Assembly (NCBI GenBank): GCA_015520535.1
Contig: WAPZ01000468.1
Span: 1 to 5,610 of the forward strand
Source of the DNA: Candidatus Heimdallarchaeota archaeon
Lineage (GTDB): Archaea > Asgardarchaeota > Heimdallarchaeia > Hodarchaeales > S146-22
Reading direction: 5' to 3'
Length of the DNA: 5,610 bases
Part shown: piece after piece, positions 1 through 5,520 of the stretch
Layout of the letters: each line of letters opens with the position of its first letter
Numbering within the stretch: position 1 is the stretch's first letter
Notes under the pieces: model-generated
The model's database searches: none
Seen by the model: only the letters and a program-made list of their open reading frames with translations
What the model was told of the DNA's origin: nothing
Made by a program: the position numbers and the translations under genes

Positions 1-774
1 CTTTTTTATATTAGTGATCCATACATGAAGGTTTTTGAGAAAACACGACGTGAAATAGAAAAAGGTAATTTCAGTGTCCAAATTACAGAGCCGTTTGTTG
101 TGAATGACACCGTTTTTGGTCCATTTGCGATATTACTCAATAATGTTATTGAAACGGCGCATGCTTTGATAAGTGAAGCAAAAAATACCAATCAATTTTT
201 GGTAAAAACTTCGTCTGAACTTGTTACCTTGGCGGAAGAATTAAAAAATGCTACTGAGGTGGTTTCTTCATCTACAGAGACCTTATCAAACGCGGCAAAC
301 ACGCAGGTGGATTCCATTAGTACTATTGCCGATGAAATGAATCACTTAGTGACTTTAATAAATGACGTTACTGGGCAAATCACAGAACACACAGAATTAG
401 TCTCAAATATCGCGCAGCAAACCACAATTTTATCGTTAAATGCGGCTATTGAAGCGGCACGTGCGGGTGAAGCTGGCCGAGGTTTTGGTGTTGTGGCGTC
501 CCATGTTCGTGCTTTGGCTGCAGATTCTAAAAATGTATCTGACAAAATATCACAGACTGCAAACCTTATTTCTGAAACATTACAACAATCTTTTGCAAAA
601 ATAAAAGGAAATATTGAAGATTTTAGCAGTGTAGCCGAAGAATCTGCGGCATCAACAGAAGAAATAGCAGCGACAATTCAAGAAATTACGTCTAATATGC
701 AACAGCTCTATTCATCCGCTGAAAATCTATCAACACGAGCAAATGAGTTGAAGAAAATCTTGAGCAAAGTATAG
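1..774 (+). CDS. Methyl-accepting chemotaxis protein, C-terminal part (5' end outside window)
   Basis: This is the cytoplasmic signalling part of a chemoreceptor, which would control the CheA kinase through CheW. The frame is open from base 1, so the Met codon at 25 is internal and the sensor domain and membrane segments lie upstream. Numbering from that Met, residues 1-45 look like a divergent HAMP linker, with a preceding Pro, an EIEKGNF segment, and NDTVFG where HAMP domains usually have a DEIG-like turn. Residues about 50-245 form the long antiparallel coiled coil. Its hairpin tip is unmistakable at about 138-165 (LNAAIEAARAGEAGRGFGVV), the conserved CheA/CheW-contact region. Residues about 203-221 (AEESAASTEEIAATIQEI) match the second methylation helix, with Glu pairs suited to CheR/CheB. 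The C terminus (ILSKV) has no CheR-tethering NWETF-like pentapeptide. The ligand cannot be inferred. The family assignment is secure. Confidence 0.95.
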   Translation, partial: LFYISDPYMKVFEKTRREIEKGNFSVQITEPFVVNDTVFGPFAILLNNVIETAHALISEAKNTNQFLVKTSSELVTLAEELKNATEVVSSSTETLSNAANTQVDSISTIADEMNHLVTLINDVTGQITEHTELVSNIAQQTTILSLNAAIEAARAGEAGRGFGVVASHVRALAADSKNVSDKISQTANLISETLQQSFAKIKGNIEDFSSVAEESAASTEEIAATIQEITSNMQQLYSSAENLSTRANELKKILSKV

Positions 775-784
775 TGCTTAAAAT

Positions 785-826
785 CGCTTTTATTTATTTT
801 TTGTTTAGTCTTTTCAATATTTTTAT
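785..826 (+). terminator. T-rich termination tract after the chemoreceptor gene
   Basis: Just after the receptor stop codon (772-774) lies a run of T-rich stretches: TTTTATTTATTTTTTG, then TCTTTTC and ATTTTTAT. No stem-loop of useful strength precedes them. Oligo-T tracts without a hairpin are the usual archaeal termination signal; in a bacterium this would be a weak terminator. The role is inferred from position and composition. Confidence 0.45.
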
Positions 827-853
827 AACGCACTAGTCCCGTCACAGCACTAA

Positions 854-863
854 AAATATAAAA
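854..863 (+). promoter_or_regulatory. Possible TATA-type promoter at the left end of the element
   Basis: AAATATAAAA overlaps the left inverted repeat and resembles an archaeal TATA box. Transcription starting about 25 bases downstream (roughly 883-890) would begin just before the first hairpin of the leader and read through the structured RNA into the transposase. A bacterial alternative is the -10-like GATAAT at 880-885, but no good -35 element stands at the right distance. This is weak evidence, because the flanking DNA is AT-rich and such motifs are common. Confidence 0.25.
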
Positions 864-868
864 CAACC
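858..868 (+). repeat. Left subterminal inverted repeat of the IS110 element
   Basis: ATAAAACAACC is the exact reverse complement of the sequence at 2571-2581. Similarity continues inward imperfectly (AGTTATT here, GTTCATT on the opposite strand at the right end), giving about 15 matches in 18 positions. It lies at the point where AT-rich host sequence changes to GC-richer element sequence. The match is seen directly; its role as the element end is inferred. Confidence 0.7.
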
Positions 869-891
869 AGTTATTCGGTGATAATCCGATA

Positions 892-927
892 CGCACGAGT
901 TTTTTTCGTGCGGCAGATGAGCTGCCG
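892..927 (+). other. Two mutually exclusive hairpins at the 5' end of the IS leader
   Basis: CGCACGA (892-898) pairs perfectly with TCGTGCG (906-912) around a loop GTTTTTT. CGGCAG (911-916) pairs perfectly with CTGCCG (922-927) around ATGAG. The two stems share bases 911-912, so they compete or coaxially stack with one shortened. Possible roles are a guard against read-in transcription from the host gene or the 5' cap structure of the leader RNA. The pairing is seen; the role is inferred. Confidence 0.5.
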
Positions 928-1011
928 ACGCCGTACGAAAGCTTCATTGGGTAGGGAGTCGTCTGGAACACCGGCATAATGGCTTTAAAGGGTGAAGTCC
1001 TTCGGTCGGCA

Positions 1012-1325
1012 TGCCTATGGAGGTAACGCCACCGGCAACTGTCACGCCGCATTGAAGCCGGTCGACTCGTCGTGTGAAAAGAGGCCGGGCTTTTTCTTTG
1101 AGGCACCAGTGCGGGTGACCTCGGTAAAAAATTGGCCGGATTCGGCAGGCTTTCATGATACGTGCCCTATTGACTCTATAAGGGCGTCTAGGAAAGTGCA
1201 TACCAGCTGCCGAATCTTCTTTCCCGACGAGTCGGCTGGTGTCACGCGGTGGTGGACCTGTCGATGCCGGAACCGGGATATCTTATTAAAGACTGACGTG
1301 ACCTGGTGGTGTTACCTCCATGGCA
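1012..1325 (+). ncRNA. Large structured leader RNA, candidate IS110 bridge/guide RNA
   Basis: Hand folding gives an outer helix of 1015-1033 with 1305-1323 (19 continuous pairs, two of them G.U) that may extend past a one-base bulge to 1012/1325. Inside it, 1057-1072 pairs with 1225-1240 (16 continuous pairs, three G.U), probably continued by 1076-1079 with 1220-1223. Two arms branch within. Arm A has a hairpin 1100-1107/1114-1122 (one bulged A), then an internal loop of a U-rich strand (about 1087-1099) facing an A-rich strand (about 1123-1133), closed by GGCC/GGCC. Arm B has a perfect 10-bp stem 1139-1148/1207-1216, then 1150-1154/1192-1196, an internal loop, and 1164-1168/1181-1185. A third arm is closed by 1241-1246/1297-1302. 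Arms with internal loops are the layout of IS110 bridge RNAs, whose loops pair with target and donor DNA. No convincing ORF occupies the stretch. Structure is supported by the sequence; the bridge-RNA function is inferred. The transcript may extend from about 885 to beyond 1350. Confidence 0.65.
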
Positions 1326-1386
1326 GCCCCTATTTGCGGATGGGGCATACGACACGACATACTGAACGAGGTGAACGTCGGGTATG
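1326..1386 (+). promoter_or_regulatory. Hairpins and ribosome-binding site at the transposase start
   Basis: A good Shine-Dalgarno sequence, GAGGTGA (1368-1374), stands nine bases before the ATG at 1384, which decides that start. GCCCC (1326-1330) pairs with GGGGC (1342-1346). CATAC (1346-1350) can pair with GTATG (1382-1386), which includes the start codon, and CGAC (1355-1358) with GTCG (1377-1380), leaving the Shine-Dalgarno in the loop. This folding could damp translation of the transposase. The two hairpins share base 1346. Confidence 0.5.
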
Positions 1387-2565
1387 GCACTCAAAAAAGT
1401 TGTGGCTTGTGGAATTGATGTGCACAAACAGGTATTAGTGGCGTGTGCCGTGGATGACGACGGTCACGCACAACAGTGGTTACACGCCAAAAATGATCCT
1501 GACGGATTACAAACACTCAAAGAATGGCTGTCGAAACACCAAATTAAGGTGGTCGGTTTTGAATCGACCGGCAGCTACTGGAAGCAGTTGTATGAAGCCC
1601 TTGAAGAGGACTTTACCGTGCATGTTGCCAATGCACGCATGGTCAAGCACATTCCCGACTGTAAGACCGATAAACGTGATGCCCGCTGGTTAGGGCAACT
1701 GCTGGCGAAAGGGCTCTTTCCGTCGTCGTATGTGCCCCCAAAATGGCAGCGGGAGTTGCGTGAACTGACACGTTTTCGTCTGCAGTTAGTAGATAAGCAG
1801 ACACAGGTGGTCAACCAGTTACGTGCACTCCTTGATCGCTATCATGTGGATGTGATTCGTCACTTTTCCTCGTGGCATCTCCAGGCGTGTTACCATGTGC
1901 TTCAGCAGTTAGCCCAGGGTATTACGTCTTGGGAAGCCCTCCTAGCATCTACGCAAGATGGACGCACAAGAAAGGCTTTAGAGCGGAAAAAAGACGTGCT
2001 TGAACCGCTGGTGCACCAGAGTAACAGGATGCCGCGTTCGGCGCGACTGCAGTTGCAATGCCTGTTAGAGCAGTTACAGTTACTGTCAGAACAGATTTCT
2101 CGGGTATGGGAGCAGATATGTCACTTTATTGATACACAAACGCCACCATGGTTCCGTCACCAGGTGACATTAGCGATGACCCTGCCGGGCATGGGAAAAG
2201 TTAGTGTCATTTCGTTATTAGCCGAGATCGGGAAGATTCAGCGTTTTCCGACCGGCGACCAGTTGGTGTCGTGGGCGGGTTTGAATCCGTATGTGCACGA
2301 ATCAGCGGGTAAACGGTATACCGGCTTTATTACAAAGCAAGGGAACAAATATGTGCGGAAAGTGCTTTATAGTTGTGTGAAGCCCACGTTACGTGCCAAA
2401 CGTTCGCCCTTTGCCGCTTTTTATCGTCGGTTGCGTAAACGAAATAAGCCGGGAAGAGTGGCGGCAGTTGCCGTTATGGCGAAGATGTTGCGGGTACTTC
2501 ATAGTATGCTGCGGCATAATCAGCCCTATCTCCGCGATAAGGAGGGAACAAGACGTAAAAGCTAA
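1384..2565 (+). CDS. IS110-family transposase (DEDD recombinase)
   Basis: The 393-residue protein would move the element by RNA-guided recombination, as shown for the IS110 member IS621. The N-terminal RuvC-like DEDD domain is complete: D12 in GIDVHK, E60 in FESTGSYW, and D96 and D99 in KTDKRDA. The middle, about residues 120-255, is rich in Gln, Leu and charged residues and should be helical or coiled coil. The C-terminal IS116/IS110/IS902 domain shows LPGMGKVSVISLLAEIGKI (267-285, a helix-hairpin-helix-like segment), WAGLNP (297-302) and HESAGKRYTGFITKQGN (305-321). S307 is the expected catalytic serine, corresponding to the serine in the QSG motif of relatives. The Lys/Arg-rich tail ends normally at TAA. 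The protein is somewhat longer than typical IS110 transposases (about 300-350 residues). No frameshift or missing catalytic residue is seen, so the enzyme looks intact. The ATG at 1384 is chosen because of the ribosome-binding site nine bases upstream. Confidence 0.96.
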   Translation: MALKKVVACGIDVHKQVLVACAVDDDGHAQQWLHAKNDPDGLQTLKEWLSKHQIKVVGFESTGSYWKQLYEALEEDFTVHVANARMVKHIPDCKTDKRDARWLGQLLAKGLFPSSYVPPKWQRELRELTRFRLQLVDKQTQVVNQLRALLDRYHVDVIRHFSSWHLQACYHVLQQLAQGITSWEALLASTQDGRTRKALERKKDVLEPLVHQSNRMPRSARLQLQCLLEQLQLLSEQISRVWEQICHFIDTQTPPWFRHQVTLAMTLPGMGKVSVISLLAEIGKIQRFPTGDQLVSWAGLNPYVHESAGKRYTGFITKQGNKYVRKVLYSCVKPTLRAKRSPFAAFYRRLRKRNKPGRVAAVAVMAKMLRVLHSMLRHNQPYLRDKEGTRRKS

Positions 2566-2570
2566 TGAAC

Positions 2571-2581
2571 GGTTGTTTTAT
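2571..2581 (-). repeat. Right subterminal inverted repeat of the IS110 element
   Basis: GGTTGTTTTAT is the exact reverse complement of 858-868 and begins five bases after the transposase stop codon. The right non-coding end is therefore very short, which resembles the IS110 group in layout (long left end, short right end), while having inverted repeats at all recalls the IS1111 group. Confidence 0.7.
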
Positions 2582-2594
2582 TTCTGCAGGCTTG

Positions 2595-2612
2595 AAAAAA
2601 AAGGAAAAAAAA
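2595..2612 (-). terminator. T8-CC-T8 termination tract downstream of valS
   Basis: On the - strand two runs of eight T separated by CC follow the valS stop codon (2643-2645) after about 30 bases, with no clear hairpin before them. This fits archaeal oligo-T termination. It lies just outside the right inverted repeat of the insertion sequence, so it belongs to the host locus. Confidence 0.5.
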
Positions 2613-2642
2613 CTAGGAAAGAAAGTCCGAAGATTTTTTGCG

Positions 2643-5159
2643 TTAGCTATCGGAAAGAACGATAAAATATTCATGCGAGTCTTTGGCTTCCATATATTCT
2701 AGTTTTATGGCACTTTTATGTGTTTTTATTTCATCAGGTCCTTTAGTCAGTTCTTTAATTTTATGCATGGCTTTTAGATCCATACTGAATGGTAAGAGTA
2801 TTTCTGGGAGGTTGGCTTTTTCAATAGGTGCACTTAAAGGTTTTGCTTGTTGTTTTTTAGCTTTCCAGATACTAGAGTTATAGGCAGTGAGAGCTCGCGT
2901 GATTGACGGTGTATATTTTTCCCATTCTGCTGGTAGTTCGGGGAAGCGTTCCCAATGGATTGTCTCTTTATCATAGAGGTTGGTGTAAATATAATCCGTA
3001 AGGAAAGGAATAATTGGAGCTAAGGTGAGGAGGACGTTTTTCAAGACGTAGTGGAGCGTATACCATGCAGCTTTTTGTTCCTTTTCATTGAAAAGCCCAT
3101 CACGATTGTAGGCGCGGTTTTTGACCATTTCAATATAATGCGCAGCAAAAAGCTCCCACGTAAAGGTTCTTAATGCACGTGCAGGAAAATGAAAATCTAG
3201 TTTGTCATAGCCGTCGAAGGCTTTTTGGAGTGCTAGTCTAAGTTCATGCATGATCCAGTGATCCGCTGGTAAAAATTGACATTCATTGGGATCTTCAAGG
3301 TAGGGAAACATGGAAATGAAGCGTGCTATATTATAAAATTTGTTAAGGAATTTAGCTACACCATCTAAACGTTGTGGGTCAAAGCGAATGTCGCTTCCAT
3401 GGCTTGCTTCTAGCATACCATAGAATCGAAGTGCATCGCCACCGTATTTTTGAATATATTCTACGGGATCAGCAATGTTTCCTTTAGATTTGCTCATTTT
3501 TTTTCCTTCTTTATCCACGACATGTCCGCCGATCCATGCATGACGAAAAGCTGGAATGTTGTAGAGTTGCTGAACGCGTAACATACTATAATGGAACCAT
3601 GTTCTAACGATGTCTTTGCCTTGTGGTCTGATATCAGCAACATAGCCTCGTTTAATGGCGTTTTCAAAGAATTCTAGGTTTTTCTTATTGTGGGGATGCA
3701 TCATTATATAAATGGGGCTAATAGAACTATCCATCCATGTATCAAAGGTTCGTTCATCACCCGTAAAGCCTTCCTTTTTTCTACAGTGTTGACACGTATC
3801 AAAGGGTGGATCGTCACGCCACGGTCTATAATAGGGTCCGGGCTCGGGAAGGTTAATTTCACCGCACGCATTACAATACCACACTGGAACTTCGGTTCCA
3901 TAATAACGTCGTCGTGAAATTGGCCAATCAATATTTATTTGGTTGAGCCAATCGATCCAGATTTGTTTCATATATGGCGGATGCCATTCGATTTTGTCTA
4001 TGTAACTTTTTAGGGTGTCGACAAACTCTATTTGTTTCAGATAAAATTCTTGCATTCCAATAAATTCAATGGGATCTTTACTTCGCTCACAAATGGGATA
4101 GCGATGTGTGATCTCCTTTTTATCACGTAATTTTCCTAGCTCTTCTAGTTTTTTTACAATAGCTTTGCGACCTTCTTTAATACTCATTCCCGCAAATTCG
4201 CCAGTATTTTCGGTCAATTTTCCGTCGATGGAAATCGAATATCGTGGTGTAAGCTTAAATTCTCGGAACAAATCAACGTCAGTTCGGTCACCAAACGAAC
4301 AGACCATCATGATACCGGTGCCGAATTCGGGATCGACGCTTGGATGGGCTTTTATGGGAACTTCAATGTTAAATAACGGAACAACTGCAGTTTTACCTTC
4401 CCATTTCTTATAACGTTCATCTTTGGGATGATAAATTACAATGCCAATGGAAGGGATAAGTTCTGGACGTGTCGTAGATATGATTAACGGCTCACCGGTT
4501 TCCTTAACGGTAAATTCAATGTCATACAGCCATGTTTTGCCTTCTTGATATTCAATTTCGGCATCGGCAATGGTTGTCCGACAGCCGGGACACCAGTTAT
4601 TAGGACGGTCATCCAAGTAAATAAGTCCTTTCTTATACAGTTCAATAAAAGTGGCTTGAGTTAGTGCTCGATATTGTGGTTGATCGGTTTTATAGACTTC
4701 ATCCCATTCAAAGGAGTTACATGAAAATCCTAAGGCATAGCAGACATCAAGTATTTTGGCTCCATACCGATTCAAAATATCTTCGCACATTTTTAAAAAC
4801 TCGGCACGTGGAGTTTCATGCATTTTGACATTGTTTTCTTTTTCTGCTTGTACTTCAATCGGAAGCCCATTACGATCTAGTCCCATAGGAAACAGCACTT
4901 CGTAGCCTTTCATTCTCATGGTTCTGGCAATCATATCAATACCGGAATAGTGAATTGCACCACCCATGTGCCACGGTGCATTGGTGTAAGGTGGTGGGGT
5001 GTCAATGCTGAAAATCGGTTTTTTTGTGTCAAACTTGAAACGATAGTGCCCTTTTTCTGTCCATTTTTTGAAAATTTCCGGTTCAATTTCCGTGGGCTTA
5101 TATTGCTTTAATTTTAATTTAGGTTTGAACTTTGACTGTTTAGTACTCATATTTCTCAT
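2643..5159 (-). CDS. valS: Valyl-tRNA synthetase, archaeal type
   Basis: This is a class I synthetase that charges tRNA-Val with valine in the cytoplasm. Of its 838 residues, the Rossmann fold begins with DTPPPYTNAPWHMGG (53-67), the HIGH-motif region, followed by GLDRNGLPIE (93-102). CPGC (190-193) is a zinc-type pair. Residues about 205-395 are the CP1 editing domain, with STTRPELIP (228-236) and FGTGIMMVCSFGDRTDVDL (279-297). DWPISRRRYYGTEVPVWYC (411-429) leads into a zinc ribbon of CNAC (429-432) and CQHC (456-459). DTWMDSS (473-479) and GKKMSKSKGN (552-561, the KMSKS loop) complete the catalytic core. The anticodon-binding helical domain follows, with FLNKFYNIARFI (604-615) and LAPIIPFLTDYIY (713-725). 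The PPP active-site start and ISRRRYYGTEVP favour Val over Ile or Leu. The HIGH motif reads HMGG, lacking its last His. Length is normal for archaeal ValRS and the gene looks intact. Met4 (5150) is an alternative start. Confidence 0.92.
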   Translation of the reverse strand: MRNMSTKQSKFKPKLKLKQYKPTEIEPEIFKKWTEKGHYRFKFDTKKPIFSIDTPPPYTNAPWHMGGAIHYSGIDMIARTMRMKGYEVLFPMGLDRNGLPIEVQAEKENNVKMHETPRAEFLKMCEDILNRYGAKILDVCYALGFSCNSFEWDEVYKTDQPQYRALTQATFIELYKKGLIYLDDRPNNWCPGCRTTIADAEIEYQEGKTWLYDIEFTVKETGEPLIISTTRPELIPSIGIVIYHPKDERYKKWEGKTAVVPLFNIEVPIKAHPSVDPEFGTGIMMVCSFGDRTDVDLFREFKLTPRYSISIDGKLTENTGEFAGMSIKEGRKAIVKKLEELGKLRDKKEITHRYPICERSKDPIEFIGMQEFYLKQIEFVDTLKSYIDKIEWHPPYMKQIWIDWLNQINIDWPISRRRYYGTEVPVWYCNACGEINLPEPGPYYRPWRDDPPFDTCQHCRKKEGFTGDERTFDTWMDSSISPIYIMMHPHNKKNLEFFENAIKRGYVADIRPQGKDIVRTWFHYSMLRVQQLYNIPAFRHAWIGGHVVDKEGKKMSKSKGNIADPVEYIQKYGGDALRFYGMLEASHGSDIRFDPQRLDGVAKFLNKFYNIARFISMFPYLEDPNECQFLPADHWIMHELRLALQKAFDGYDKLDFHFPARALRTFTWELFAAHYIEMVKNRAYNRDGLFNEKEQKAAWYTLHYVLKNVLLTLAPIIPFLTDYIYTNLYDKETIHWERFPELPAEWEKYTPSITRALTAYNSSIWKAKKQQAKPLSAPIEKANLPEILLPFSMDLKAMHKIKELTKGPDEIKTHKSAIKLEYMEAKDSHEYFIVLSDS

Positions 5160-5160
5160 C

Positions 5161-5520
5161 TCACGTCTCGATGATTAAGTTATGCTGAACGCATCCAAAT
5201 TTAGCCTCCAAAGAAGAAAAAAAGAATTTTTTCGGAGGTATTTTCACATCTTTTATGCGGTAGGCATTTGGTAACGTGTTGCAATGCCCTCTAATTAACG
5301 TTTTATTGCCATATATGGTCGATAACCCATTTTCTTTCTCAATTAAAGAAGAAATTGGCGAACACCATGTACTGAAAACAGTTTTTTTGAAAAAAATCCA
5401 TCTATTGGCAAAAAGAGACCATATTTTTCGACTATTTTTGTCCTCCCCACTTTTCAAAAGAGATTTACCTATTTTAAACTGTTTTGATCCTTTTTTCCCG
5501 TCTGTAGTCTTTTTAATCAA
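5161..5520 (-). CDS. Doubtful small ORF directly upstream of valS
   Basis: An open frame of 119 codons begins at TTG (5518-5520) and ends with TGA at 5161-5163, one base before the valS ATG at 5159. The close spacing would fit translational coupling. The product starts basic (IKKTTDGKKGSKQFKIGKSL) and has no motif, signal peptide or membrane segment that I recognise. A strong GGAGG lies 20-odd bases upstream of the TTG, too far to be a convincing ribosome-binding site. Codon use looks unselected, with long A and T runs. A chance open frame in the valS leader is at least as likely as a gene. Confidence 0.2.
   Translation of the reverse strand: MIKKTTDGKKGSKQFKIGKSLLKSGEDKNSRKIWSLFANRWIFFKKTVFSTWCSPISSLIEKENGLSTIYGNKTLIRGHCNTLPNAYRIKDVKIPPKKFFFSSLEAKFGCVQHNLIIET

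Larger units (their letters stand above)
858..2581 (+). mobile_element. IS110-family insertion sequence with a long structured leader
   Basis: The element comprises an IS110-type DEDD transposase (1384-2565), a leader of about 515 bases, and an 11-bp perfect inverted repeat near both ends (858-868 and 2571-2581). Its composition is close to half G+C, while the flanking genes are clearly AT-rich (about 30-40% in sampled lines), which suggests horizontal arrival. The coordinates given are the outer edges of the inverted repeats. In the IS1111 branch such repeats are subterminal, so the true ends may lie a few bases outside. If a CT core is duplicated as in IS621, the CT pairs at 850-851 and 2584-2585 are candidates, but this cannot be settled without the empty site. 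Total size is about 1.72-1.74 kb, above the usual 1.2-1.55 kb for the family, mostly because of the leader. It sits between the 3' ends of two convergent genes and interrupts neither. Confidence 0.85.

Noticed and set aside
708..1106. 132-codon - strand open frame across the receptor end and the IS leader
   Set aside because: It crosses the host/element boundary and antisense-overlaps a clear gene, and its product shows no family features.
880..1383. Group I or group II intron, or an IStron, in the leader
   Set aside because: I found no group II domain V-like hairpin and no group I P/Q/R/S core, and there is no exon context. The adjacent gene is an IS110 transposase, not a reverse transcriptase, maturase or TnpB.
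880..1383. HEARO/omega RNA of an IscB- or TnpB-type system
   Set aside because: No IscB or TnpB is present; the linked protein has IS110 DEDD and serine motifs, so a bridge-type RNA is the closer model.
992..1438. 148-codon + strand open frame across the IS leader
   Set aside because: It runs through the strongly base-paired RNA and overlaps the transposase start in another frame. Its product is rich in Cys, Arg, His and Trp with no recognisable domain; structure explains the sequence better.
3690..4413. Several + and - strand open frames inside valS
   Set aside because: They lie in other frames or on the opposite strand of a complete, well-conserved synthetase gene and are shadows of it.
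5195..5204. TATA-like CTAAATTTGG on the - strand about 40 bases before valS
   Set aside because: The position would suit an archaeal promoter with a short leader, but the match is poor and similar AT-rich words are frequent here.
5206..5240. Hairpin CCTCC...GGAGG with A/T runs upstream of valS
   Set aside because: The five-base clamp is real, but the rest is low-complexity A and T runs that pair easily by chance, with no following tract to make it a terminator or attenuator.
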